From assembly GCA_031316315.1 (NCBI GenBank), contig JADBEO010000003.1, positions 1 through 64,000 of the forward strand: a DNA stretch of 64,000 bases, in the 5' to 3' direction. Numbering within the stretch: the first letter of the stretch is position 1; every line of letters starts with the position of its first letter. This document shows, in pieces, positions 52,820-61,500 of the stretch. The notes under the pieces are model-generated. The model made no database searches and was not told where the DNA came from. It saw only the letters and a program-made list of their open reading frames with translations. Position numbers and translations under genes: made by a program. The stretch comes from Chelatococcus sambhunathii. GTDB lineage: Bacteria > Pseudomonadota > Alphaproteobacteria > Rhizobiales > Methylopilaceae.

Positions 52820-53175
52820 GCGGCGCTCATCAGGAAGACGAGCCCGACCGCGACCCCGAACGCGCAGGCGAACGAGACCGTGACGGCTGTGCGGTCGCGC
52901 ATGCCGAGGAACTCGATCGCCAGCACCCGCATCCCGAGCGCCATATGCAGAGCGAGCGCCGACACGAGGCCCCATTCGGCGACCTTGACGACTGGGTTTT
53001 CGGTGAGCGCAAGGAAGCTCTGCAGCCGATCCGCGCCGGAAAGCGCCGTACCGAGCGCGATGAAATGCAGCGGCAGAAAGATCGCGAGGGCGACGCCGGA
53101 AATGCGGTGAAGCGCGGCGGCCAGAAATCCCGGCTTGCGGCGCGACGCGCGGAAGGTTTGCGACGCGATCGTCAT
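52816..53175 (-). CDS. SDH-like membrane anchor subunit (cytochrome b-type)
   Basis: A 119-residue three-helix protein: RRKPGFLAAALHRISGVALA carries the HRxSG signature of SdhC, and VSALALHMALGMRVLAIEFL the haem-ligand-like His. The last helix is ACAFGVAVGLVFLM. ATG 53175 is chosen to give the usual small size. It overlaps both neighbours by 4 bases. It should bind quinone/haem for the flavoprotein complex. Confidence 0.78.
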   Translation of the reverse strand: MTIASQTFRASRRKPGFLAAALHRISGVALAIFLPLHFIALGTALSGADRLQSFLALTENPVVKVAEWGLVSALALHMALGMRVLAIEFLGMRDRTAVTVSFACAFGVAVGLVFLMSAA

Positions 53176-53501
53176 GCCGAGAACACCGCGTAGGCCGCGC
53201 GCAGGCCGAGCGTCAGGATGACGGCCGAGAAGGCGAGCATGGCGAGGTCGAGCGAGCGGCCGCGCCAGAGCGTCCATTCGCGCAGCACGCTGCGCAGGCC
53301 GATGGGCGCGTGGACCGCGGCCGCGACCACGAAGATCGCGTAGAACAGCAGGAAACCGACATTGCCGGCCGTGCGTCCCAGGATCTCGCCGGCTGTCAGC
53401 CCTCCTTTCACGGCGATCATGACGGTGGCGAGATGGACCAGCACCGCGAGGCCGAGCACCGCCGCGGTGACCCGCTGGGCAAGGTAGAGACCGGCGCTCA
53501 C
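53172..53501 (-). CDS. SDH-like second membrane anchor subunit
   Basis: A 109-residue three-helix protein starting at GTG 53501, which overlaps the stop of the iron-sulfur gene. LYLAQRVTAAVLGLAVLVHL and AAAVHAPIGLRSVLREW (HxxxGLRxVLxEW) match membrane anchors of succinate dehydrogenases/fumarate reductases. It pairs with 52816-53175. Confidence 0.75.
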   Translation of the reverse strand: MSAGLYLAQRVTAAVLGLAVLVHLATVMIAVKGGLTAGEILGRTAGNVGFLLFYAIFVVAAAVHAPIGLRSVLREWTLWRGRSLDLAMLAFSAVILTLGLRAAYAVFSA

Positions 53502-54244
53502 GACCGCCGCCTCCAGGCCCGCTTGGCGGTCTCGCGCTTCAGCCCGGCGATCGCGAATGTCGGCCCGAGGCTCTTCGGGCAGAACTCCGTGCAGCTCATG
53601 TGGCTGTGGCAGGAGTGGCAGCCCACGTCGCCGGAGATGGCGCCCATGCGCGCCTTCTGGCCCTTGTCGCGGACGTCGTTGACGAGCGTCCAGGCGCGGT
53701 TGAGCGCCGCCGGACCGAGATAGTCCGGGTTCCAGGAGACGACGTCGCAGGCGGAGTAGCAGACGCCGCAGTTGATGCACTCGACGCCGGCGTCGGCGGC
53801 GCGGCGTTCAGGACTGTCCGGCTTCACGACGGCGAAGTCGTCGGCGGGCGCCGGTCCCGGCTCGAAGAAACCTTTCGCGTCGCGCCACTTCGTGAAGAAC
53901 GCCTCCATGTCGACCGCAAGGTCCTTCACGATCGGCAGATTGCGCAGCGGCTCGAGCGTCAGGACGCCGTCCTGCCCGGTCTTGGCGACGCGGGTGCGGC
54001 AGGTCCAGCGTGGGCGCCCGTTCACGATCATGGCGCATGAGCCGCACATGCCGACGCGGCAGGCGAAGCGGTAGGCGAGCGAAGGGTCGTGCTCGCGCTG
54101 GATCTCGGTCACGACGTCGAGGACCGTCTGGTTCGGCCTGCGGGCGACCTCGAACGTCTGGAACGCGCCGTTCGCCGCGCCCCGCCAGACCCGCACAACA
54201 AGGCGTCCGGCTCCGATATCGGCCGTCGCAGCTTCAACGCTCAT
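53498..54244 (-). CDS. SdhB/FrdB-like iron-sulfur subunit
   Basis: A 248-residue electron-transfer subunit. The 2Fe-2S ligands are in CRVGMCGSCAMIVNGRPRWT(C). The second half has CINCGVCYSACD and CHSCHSHMSCTEFCPKSLGP, fitting the 4Fe-4S and 3Fe-4S clusters, and FLGP-like YLGPAALNRAWTLVND. It links the flavoprotein to the membrane anchors. It is the second gene of the operon, after the small 49-residue gene. Confidence 0.87.
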   Translation of the reverse strand: MSVEAATADIGAGRLVVRVWRGAANGAFQTFEVARRPNQTVLDVVTEIQREHDPSLAYRFACRVGMCGSCAMIVNGRPRWTCRTRVAKTGQDGVLTLEPLRNLPIVKDLAVDMEAFFTKWRDAKGFFEPGPAPADDFAVVKPDSPERRAADAGVECINCGVCYSACDVVSWNPDYLGPAALNRAWTLVNDVRDKGQKARMGAISGDVGCHSCHSHMSCTEFCPKSLGPTFAIAGLKRETAKRAWRRRS

Positions 54245-54310
54245 GATCATTCCCCGGGATGCGCGGGCTTCGCGGCGGTCGGGTCGGGACTTCGCGTGCG
54301 CCGATGCCTC

Positions 54311-54460
54311 TCAGCTGCGGGACCGATTCTGGATCGCAGGGAAGAACCGGTTCTCCCAGTCGGCGGCGTTCGCCTTCACCAGACCGGCGCGGTTCATATC
54401 GTCGCGATGGACCAGCATCTTCTTCGGCGTACGCAAACTCCTCGAGCGAACCCAGCCCAT
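54311..54460 (-). CDS. 49-residue basic protein leading the SDH/fumarase operon
   Basis: MGWVRSRSLRTPKKMLVHRD, then DMNRAGLVKANAADWENRFF and PAIQNRSRS. AGGGAG lies six bases before the ATG at 54460, an almost ideal ribosome-binding site. It is too short for family assignment. Its place between the operator at 54540 and the iron-sulfur gene makes it the likely first cistron. It could be a small subunit, a leader, or chance; coding is supported only by the SD and composition. Confidence 0.45.
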   Translation of the reverse strand: MGWVRSRSLRTPKKMLVHRDDMNRAGLVKANAADWENRFFPAIQNRSRS

Positions 54461-54539
54461 CAACATCTCCCTGAGGCTCGGGCTCTGTGCAGTCGGCCCG
54501 TTGGCCGGCCGAGGCTACTGCGGAGGCACCCAATGTCAA

Positions 54540-54564
54540 ATGTCTTAGATCATATATAAGACAT
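54540..54564. promoter_or_regulatory. Operator-like palindrome upstream of the SDH/fumarase operon
   Basis: ATGTCTTA and TAAGACAT are perfect 8-bp inverted half-sites around a 9-bp AT-rich spacer, about 80 bases upstream of the 49-residue gene. It shares TCTTA...TAAGA with the sites at 47504, 47594 and 55587. Confidence 0.65.
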
Positions 54565-54671
54565 TCGATTGCGGCGACATGTGGGGCGCCGAGGCGCCGG
54601 CGACCCAGCCGTCGACGGCGCGACCGCTCCATCGGCAGGCGCGCGACCTCGGTTTTCAGCGATCTGGACGA

Positions 54672-55439
54672 TCAGCGGAGCTCTGAAAGATAATGCAGCT
54701 GGTCCGTGAGACAGACGCTGACGCGCCATTCGACTGGCTGGCGCTCGAGCGAAAGCGCGAGCCGGTCGATCTTGAGCGCGGGCGTTCCCGCGGGCGCGCC
54801 CAGGGCGACGGCATCGACCTCCGAGATGGCGACCGCCTTCAGCTGTTCGCGCGTGCTCGCGATCGTAATTCCGAAATGCATGGCGTAGAGGCCATAAAGA
54901 TTGTTCGGGATCTCCATCCCGGCGAAGCCGGGGAACATCGCCTCGGGCAGGGTGATGTCCTCGACGATGGCCGGCCTGCCGGCGATCGAACGAAGTCGGC
55001 GGATGCGGATGACGCGCGCGTCCTTCGAGAGACCCAGCGCCTGTCGCTCACGGGCGTTCGACCTGCCCTGCGAAAGCGAAAGCACGGTGCTGACGGGAAA
55101 GCTGCGCGCGCCGTCGTCGCCGACGAGCTTGAAGAACTGGAACATGATCCGTTCTTCGTCGTGGCGGGCGACGAAGGTGCCCCGGCCCTGGCGGCGGACC
55201 ACGAGATTCTCGGCCGCCATGGCATCGAGCGCCTTGCGCACCGTGCCCTGGCTGACGCCGAGCTCGGCCGCGAGCTGAATCTCGCTCGGCAGCGGCTCGC
55301 CCGGGCTCCACACGCCGTCGACGAGGCGCCTGATCAACCGATCGCGCACCTGCCGATAGAGCGGGCGAAAGCCGAGCGCTTCCGCCTCCGCCGGGCCAGC
55401 GGCGGGCTCAAGAACCTTCTGCTCGGTCGACGACGCCAT
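54672..55439 (-). CDS. GntR-family (HutC/UTRA) repressor
   Basis: A 255-residue regulator. The N-terminal GntR winged helix is PLYRQVRDRLIRRLVDGVWS with GEPLPSEIQLAAELGVSQGT and VRKALDAMAAENLVVRRQGR. The C-terminal UTRA effector domain has FQFFKLVGDDGARSFP, RIRRLRSIAGRPAIVEDITL and LKIDRLALSLERQPVEWRVS. It probably controls the sulfonate genes through the TCTTATATAAGA palindromes, one in front of its own gene. Confidence 0.88.
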   Translation of the reverse strand: MASSTEQKVLEPAAGPAEAEALGFRPLYRQVRDRLIRRLVDGVWSPGEPLPSEIQLAAELGVSQGTVRKALDAMAAENLVVRRQGRGTFVARHDEERIMFQFFKLVGDDGARSFPVSTVLSLSQGRSNARERQALGLSKDARVIRIRRLRSIAGRPAIVEDITLPEAMFPGFAGMEIPNNLYGLYAMHFGITIASTREQLKAVAISEVDAVALGAPAGTPALKIDRLALSLERQPVEWRVSVCLTDQLHYLSELR

Positions 55440-55586
55440 ATGCGGTTCATTTCATCTGAGAGCGGACGAGGACGTGGCCTCGTCCCGGTCAATGCTCATA
55501 ACGTCATCTCCCGGACGCCAAAACGACCGTCGCGCATCTATCCAAAGCCTGCGAGCGCGGCGTCCGACTCGCATAGGCTGACAGCC

Positions 55587-55616
55587 TTCCAACTTATATC
55601 TTATATAGAATTGGAA
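55587..55616. promoter_or_regulatory. Operator-like palindrome upstream of gntR
   Basis: TTCCAA and TTGGAA flank an AT-rich core with TCTTATATAGA, an imperfect copy of the TCTTATATAAGA palindrome. It lies about 150 bases upstream of the gntR start and suggests autoregulation. Confidence 0.5.
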
Positions 55617-55659
55617 GAGGAACGTCATTCGCCTCGCGTCGATGCGCGAAGCGTCAGCG

Positions 55660-56556
55660 TCAGCGTCTCGAGCCGACATCCGCCCCGATCATGGCGAGAA
55701 ACGCGGTCGCGGCCTTCGTCGTATGCCGGCTCTTGTGACGAAGCGCCGTGAAACGTCGCTTGGGCAGCGGCATCGCGACCTGCACCAGGGCGCCGCTCGC
55801 CAGCGACGGCGCAGCGACGATACGGGACATCACCGCGGCGCCCGCGCCAGCCTCGACCGCGCTGCGCACGGCCTCGTTTGACTCAAGCTCGATCGTGACG
55901 TCGAGATCGTCGACGCCGAGACCGGCCTGCGCCGCGACCGCTTCCAGAACCGCGCGCGTGCCGGAGCCGCGTTCGCGCAGCACCCAGCGCGTCGATCCGA
56001 TGTCGCCCGGCTCCACCGCGCGGCCGTCGGCCCAGGGGTGGCGCGGGCCCACGACGAGCGTCATCTCGTCCTCGGCGACGGCGACGGCGGACAGCGTGGG
56101 ATCGTCGACCTCGCCCTCGACCACGCCGATGTCGGCCGCTCCGTCGTGCACGATCGCGGCGACCTCGGCGGTGTTCGCGATCCGCATCGTCATGGCGACG
56201 CCGGGATATTCGGTCGAGAAGCGATGGACGAGCGGCGGCAGCCAGTAGCTTCCGACCGTCTGGCTCGCGGCGAGCGCAAGGCGGCCGCGCTTCAGCCCGG
56301 CGATGTCGACCAGCACGCTTTCGGCCGCCGCCGCGCGAGCCAACACCGCGCGAGCCTCGTCGAGGAAAATTTGGCCTGCCTCGCTCAGCGCGATGCGACG
56401 TCCGACGCGGTCGAACAGCTTGGTGTCGTAGCGCGCCTCGAGCGCCGCGATCGCGGCGCTCACCGCCGACTGCGTCAGCCTGAGATCGGCCGCCGCATTC
56501 GTGACGTGCTCGCGCTCGGCGACGACGACGAAGATCCGCAGTTGCTCAAGCGTCAT
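55660..56556 (-). CDS. LysR-family regulator, CbbR/CysB-like
   Basis: A 298-residue regulator. The HTH is MTLEQLRIFVVVAEREHVTN with AAADLRLTQSAVSAAIAALE and the substrate domain includes LALAASQTVGSYWLPPLVHR, ADIGVVEGEVDDP and WVLRERGSGTRAVLEAV. Such LysR proteins are often encoded next to yeiH-type sulfate exporters, and a yeiH-like remnant overlaps its 5' end. It may sense a sulfur compound. Start ATG 56556. Confidence 0.87.
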   Translation of the reverse strand: MTLEQLRIFVVVAEREHVTNAAADLRLTQSAVSAAIAALEARYDTKLFDRVGRRIALSEAGQIFLDEARAVLARAAAAESVLVDIAGLKRGRLALAASQTVGSYWLPPLVHRFSTEYPGVAMTMRIANTAEVAAIVHDGAADIGVVEGEVDDPTLSAVAVAEDEMTLVVGPRHPWADGRAVEPGDIGSTRWVLRERGSGTRAVLEAVAAQAGLGVDDLDVTIELESNEAVRSAVEAGAGAAVMSRIVAAPSLASGALVQVAMPLPKRRFTALRHKSRHTTKAATAFLAMIGADVGSRR

Positions 56557-56757
56557 CCGCGCGCCTTTGGGCGAACAGCTTGACCCGACCCAAGCTGAAG
56601 CTGGCGACGAACAAAAACGAGCGGAGGCGAAGAAGCAAGGGCGACCGCCCTTGGCGCGCAGCTCCGCCACGTGCATGGCGAGCCCCATGGCGGCGAGCGC
56701 GACTGTCGGCAGGAAGGTCGTGAGCGGCGCCGTTTTCCGGAGTTCGCGCCCGGATAT
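56546..56757 (-). pseudogene. C-terminal remnant of a YeiH-family (putative sulfate exporter) gene
   Basis: On the minus strand one frame reads APLTTFLPTVALAAMGLAMH, VAELRAKGGRP. After an apparent one-base loss the next frame continues LLLRLRSFLFVASFSLGRVK and LFAQRRADDA to a stop at 56546. Together this matches the C-terminal end of YeiH/PSE-family exporters. The 5' part is missing up to the isochorismatase-family stop at 56767. It is thus a decayed gene fused against the LysR start. Confidence 0.55.
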
Positions 56758-56766
56758 CGAACGCAG

Positions 56767-57366
56767 TCAGCGGCCGGGCCAGGCCCCGAGCAAGGTTTCG
56801 GCGTCCGTCAGGAAGATCTGCTGCCCGAAGCGGCCGGCGTAGAGCTCCATCAGCGCGTCATGCGTCTCGTCGGCGGAGCTGCAGAGCGCGTCCTTGGGAA
56901 GGATGACGAAATAGCCATGGTCGACCGCCGCGAGCACGGCGGCCAGCACGCAGACGTCCGTCTCGGCGCCCGTGACCACGAGGACGTCGGCGCCCCGCGC
57001 GCGCAGCCGGCGGTCGAGATCCGTTCGCCAGAATGGCGAGAAGCACGGCTTGTCCAGCACCTCGGCCGGCGGCGTAAGCGCGCGCAACGGCTCGATCAGC
57101 TCCAGAAGGACCGGATCGATCTCGTCGCCCGTGAACTGCGGCCAGCGCTCGAAATAGGCGCGCCATCCGCCCTCGGCCTCCTCGGCGCGCGCCGGAGGGA
57201 TGAACCGCGTGAAGATCGTCTCCTCGCAATGGCGCCGGGCGATCTCGGCGACGACGGGCGTTACGCGGTCCATCCAGGGCGTGCGCCAGTCCGTGTCCTC
57301 GGAGAACATCCGCTGCATGTCGACGCACAGATGGACGGTGGTTCGGCGGGACAGGTCGAGCTTCAT
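56767..57366 (-). CDS. Isochorismatase-family cysteine hydrolase
   Basis: A 199-residue hydrolase. Catalytic Asp in TVHLCVDMQRMF, Lys in VLDKPCFSPFW and the nucleophile Cys in TGAETDVCVLAAVLAAVDHG (about 138) form the family triad. Members hydrolyse isochorismate, nicotinamide, carbamoyl or other amides; the substrate here is unknown. Normal length. It is upstream of the yeiH remnant on the same strand. Confidence 0.84.
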   Translation of the reverse strand: MKLDLSRRTTVHLCVDMQRMFSEDTDWRTPWMDRVTPVVAEIARRHCEETIFTRFIPPARAEEAEGGWRAYFERWPQFTGDEIDPVLLELIEPLRALTPPAEVLDKPCFSPFWRTDLDRRLRARGADVLVVTGAETDVCVLAAVLAAVDHGYFVILPKDALCSSADETHDALMELYAGRFGQQIFLTDAETLLGAWPGR

Positions 57367-57633
57367 GCAGGGCTCCGCTTCTGATCCGGCGACGGGCGAA
57401 GGAAAAGCGCACGGGCGCGGCGCATGTTCCCGGCGCGGCCGGGAAGACGGGGCGCGCAGCGAAGCTCCAGGGGTGGACTAAGCCGGACGCCCGCGGGCCG
57501 GACGAGGCGCCGCAGGGCCAAGGCGCCGACGATCCCCGCGCGCCAATGCGGAAGGCTTCTATGGGCAGGCGGAGGGAACAAGCGGGCCGGAGCCGGGTTG
57601 GCCCCTGCAGAAGGATGCGCAGAGGAGCTTCCG

Positions 57634-58506
57634 TTGCTGGACGACCCCCGGACCAAATATCCGACCCCGCCGCAACCCGATCAGCGGCAATCGATCCCCG
57701 GCGAAGAAAAGGCCCTGAACCCGAAAGCCGATCACGGCGAAGACAGCTACAAGGGTTCCGGCAGGCTTGAAGGCCTGGCGGCGATCGTCACGGGAGCCGA
57801 CTCGGGCATCGGGCGCGCGGTCGCGCTCGCCTTCGCGCGCGAAGGCGCGGATGTGCTGATCTCCTATCTCAGCGAGCACGAGGACGCCGAGGAAACCGCG
57901 CGCCTGGTCTCCTCGGCCGGACGCCGAGCCGTGCTCGCCCCTGGCGACGTCAAGGACGAGGCGCATTGCAAATCGCTGGTCGCTAGGGCGCTCGAAACGT
58001 TCGGGCAGTTGAACATCCTCGTGAACAACGCCGCCCACCAGAAGAGCTTCGACCGGATCGAAGAAATCTCCGCCGAGGAATGGGACGTCACCTTCCGGAC
58101 CAACGTCTACAGCCAGTTCTACCTGTCGAAAGCGGCCGCCGCCGTGATGCCGCCGGGATCGTCGATCATCAATACGACCTCGATCAACGCCAAGAATCCG
58201 AGTCCCCACCTCCTCGCCTATGCAACGACGAAGGGCGCCATCGCGAACTTCACGGCGGGGCTCGCAGGTCTGCTCGCCGATCGCGGGATCCGCGTCAACG
58301 CGGTCGCGCCCGGACCGATCTGGACGCCCCTCATCCCGTCGACGATGCCCGATGAGGCGGTGAAAAGCTTCGGGGAGAACACGCCGCTCGGCCGCGCGGG
58401 ACAACCGGCCGAACTCGCGGCGGCCTATGTGATGCTCGCCTCGAACGACGCAAGCTACATCACGGGCGCGATCATCCCGGTGACGGGCGGGCGCCCGATG
58501 CTCTAG
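57634..58506 (+). CDS. SDR-family oxidoreductase (stress-type, YhdF/GsiB-like group)
   Basis: A 290-residue SDR with an N-terminal extension typical of the YhdF/YghA group (LLDDPRTKYPTPPQPDQRQ, SIPGEEKALNPKADHGED), then VTGADSGIGRAVALAFAREG, ILVNNAAHQ, INTTSINAKNPSP and LAYATTKGAI (YxxxK). The start is TTG 57634 with GAGGAG eight bases upstream; no ATG fits. It converges with the beta-helix gene. Substrate unknown. Confidence 0.85.
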   Translation: MLDDPRTKYPTPPQPDQRQSIPGEEKALNPKADHGEDSYKGSGRLEGLAAIVTGADSGIGRAVALAFAREGADVLISYLSEHEDAEETARLVSSAGRRAVLAPGDVKDEAHCKSLVARALETFGQLNILVNNAAHQKSFDRIEEISAEEWDVTFRTNVYSQFYLSKAAAAVMPPGSSIINTTSINAKNPSPHLLAYATTKGAIANFTAGLAGLLADRGIRVNAVAPGPIWTPLIPSTMPDEAVKSFGENTPLGRAGQPAELAAAYVMLASNDASYITGAIIPVTGGRPML

Positions 58507-58524
58507 CAGGCTGCGGCCGCGGGT

Positions 58525-61500
58525 CTATGGCGCCTCGATCGGTCCGAGGTCGGGCCGATCCGGACGCTGAACGCCGTTCAGGTCAGTCGGAGCGTCGGGC
58601 GAAAGGGCGCCGGCCGCCAGAAAAGGCGCGCGACCGCTCGGCGCAAAGTCGTTCGGGTCGTGGTTGAGCGCCTTCGGGAACTTCCTGAACCAGCTCGCGG
58701 AGAACTCGCGCTTCACGGTCTCCGCCGGTGACGGCGAGCGCCCTTCGATCCGGCCGGACGCGTAGAAGTTCGAGCGGAAGACGTTGTCGACGGAGGTCTC
58801 GTCCACCTCCATGAGCAGCGCCGAGGGGTTCGGCGCGCCGTCCTGCGTCACGCCGACGACGACGTTGTTGGCGAACTCGTTGCGGCTCGCGTGATTGATG
58901 AACTGAACGGCGTGCCGCCCCGTCGAGATGAACAGGTTGTGCAGGATCTTGTTGTCGCTGGCGCCGAGCTTCGGATTGTCGGTCTCCTGCCAGAACGACG
59001 CGTTGTGGCGTGGGTGAAAGCCCATCACGTTGTTGCGGACGACGCTGCGGCGCAGGCTCGTGAAGTTCGGGCCCGACGCCTTGCCGTGGTGGAAGTAGTT
59101 CGACTCGATCAGGAAATAGTCGCTCGCGCCCTGCCCGCCTTCGCCGGTCCCCGCATAGGCGTCGCATCTCGGATCGTCGAACGGCACGCCGACGTCCTTG
59201 CAGGTCGAGGCGGGGTCTGGATTGATCTGGAAATCGCTGCTGAGGTTGCCCCATGTCTCGTTGAAACGGACGATGGTCCAGTCGCCGCCGTTGCTGAGAT
59301 ACATGCCGTGCCCGTCGCCCTTTTTGGCGCCGTAGGCGACGTTTCCTTCCCAGACCGCCCAGTCGGCTGCGCCTGAGAAGAAGGGATCGCGCTCCTGGTC
59401 GTGACCGCGGCAGTTGAGCACCGCGACCCCGGCGATGTGCTCGCTCGCCGCATAGCCGCCTTCGGCCGCGCGGACGCCGTAATCGCCGCCGATCAGTTCG
59501 AACCCGTCGACCGCGACATGGTCGGCCTTTTCGAGGTTGATGCAGCTGCGGCGGCCGCTTCCGCAGCACCGGATCGAGACGCCGAGAGATTGGTCCTCGT
59601 TCCGTTCGCCGAACAGCACGATCGGCGCGTCGTAGGTTCCGCTGTTCTCCCTCTCGAAGCTCAGGCAGGTCTCATAGGTCCCGCGAACGAAATGGAGCTT
59701 GGTTCCGGGCTTAGCCGCCGCGACCGCGTCCTTCGGCGACATCGGCGTCTCGCGCGACGAACCATCCCCTCCGCCGACCGGACCGACATAGATCGTCCGG
59801 GCCGGGCGCCAGTCGCGGTCGGTGTAGTAGCGGTTGAACTTCTCCGGGAAGCCGAAGAACTGGCCGCCGCGCGCGACCGGACCTGTGGGCGGCGAAGGCC
59901 GCCCTTCAGGCGCCGCCATCTCGGCTGTAGGCGGGGCGACGACGCCCGGCGCCGGAGGCTCGCTCGCCGGCCCAGCCGCCTCCTTCGGCCCTGAGGTGGG
60001 TTGGGGAGCGGGATCGCCCACGCGTGCGGGTTCGGAGACGGCGCCTGCGCCCAGCCGCGCGAGATAGGCGCGCGCCAGATCGGCGTAGAAGCCTCGCGGG
60101 TAGTGCGCGAGGAACGCGTTCCAGGCCTCGACCGTGCCGAGCCCCCGGGCGTCGTCGAAAGCCTGCTTGGCGGTGACGTCGGCCTCCTGCGCCGCGGCGA
60201 CCGGCGTCGCCTGCGGAGGGCTCGCAGGCGGCGGCGCCTCGGCGGTCGCCTTCTCGGGCGCCGCGGCGGCCTGCTCCGGCGTACCGCTTTCCTCGGTCGC
60301 GGCGGCGGTCTCTTCGGGCGCCGCCTCCTCGGGTTGCGCCGGGGCCGGTGGGGCGCTTTCAGCGACCGAGGATGCGGCGTCCGGGGCCGCCTCCGCCGCA
60401 TCGGCGATCCCAAACGCGCCGAGCGGGACGCCCGCGACGATCGCGGGGCTGCCGGGGCGGAGGCGGAAGTCGCCGGCGTCGGGGGCGACGAAGAGCGGAT
60501 CTTGGGGCGCGACCATTCCCTTCCCGAACGTGGTCGGCAGTCCGTAGTCGCGAACCGATGTCTGCGCCATCGAGCTCGACACGTTGATCTTGGCCGGGCC
60601 GCACTTGCCGCTGCACGCCGCGGTAAAGTCCAGGTTCTCGCCGTTGCCCCAGAACAGCGAGTTGGTCACCTCGGAGCGGTCGGCCGATTTCGGGGTTTCG
60701 ACGTCGATCCGCAATCCGACGCCCGGCTCCGCGCAATCGACGCCCAGCGCCCGCACGTTGGTGACGCGGTCGAAGCTCGCGACCGTCGGCCCGGAGGTGT
60801 CGGAGCCGCTGTCGACGTAAGCGTTGCCGCCGCAGTTTCCGTCGTAGAGCTCGTATTCAGAGACGCATTTCGCGCCGCCGTCGCAGAAGAAGCCTCCGCC
60901 AGCGTTACCGGCGCGGTTTCTGCGGTAGACGTTCCGGCTCATCGTGGCGGTCGTCGGCTGTCCGCCCTCGGGATAGGCGCCGACATAGAGCCCGCCCCCC
61001 CATTGCGTGACGGTGTTGGCGACGAAGAGATTGCCGGTGACGATCAGCCTGTTCGTCTGCAGGTAAAGCGCGCCGCCATGGGAGGAGTCCGGCTCGGTGC
61101 CGGCGTTCTCCTCGATCAGATTGTTCTCGATCCTGACCGTGTTCTTGTTGGAATCGTCGTTGAGCGCCCCTGCCCCGCCGCGGCCGCACGAGTTTTTGCG
61201 GAAGACGTTGCCGCGGATCGAGCCCGCGACGTTGTTGAACATGAAGCCTGCGCCGACCAGCGACTGGTCCGCGCAGACGTTGTCGTGGATGTGGTTGTTG
61301 GTCAGATCGAAGCGCTGCGGCTCGTAATAGTCCCGGAAGACGGCCTGCGAGTAGCCGGTGATCTCGAAACCGTCGATCGCGGTCAGCTGATCGCCCTTGG
61401 GGCCGGGATCGGCGATGCGGATGAACGACCCGCCCTTTCCCTGCGCCCGGCTGACGTGAAGCGCGGAATCGCGGACCTTGAAGCCGCGCTGAAATCCGCC

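Noticed and set aside
54234-54632. A 132-codon minus-strand frame over the leader of the SDH/fumarase operon
   Set aside because: It runs across the operator and has an Arg/Glu/Pro-rich shadow-like product; the 49-codon frame with a good SD in another frame is more credible.
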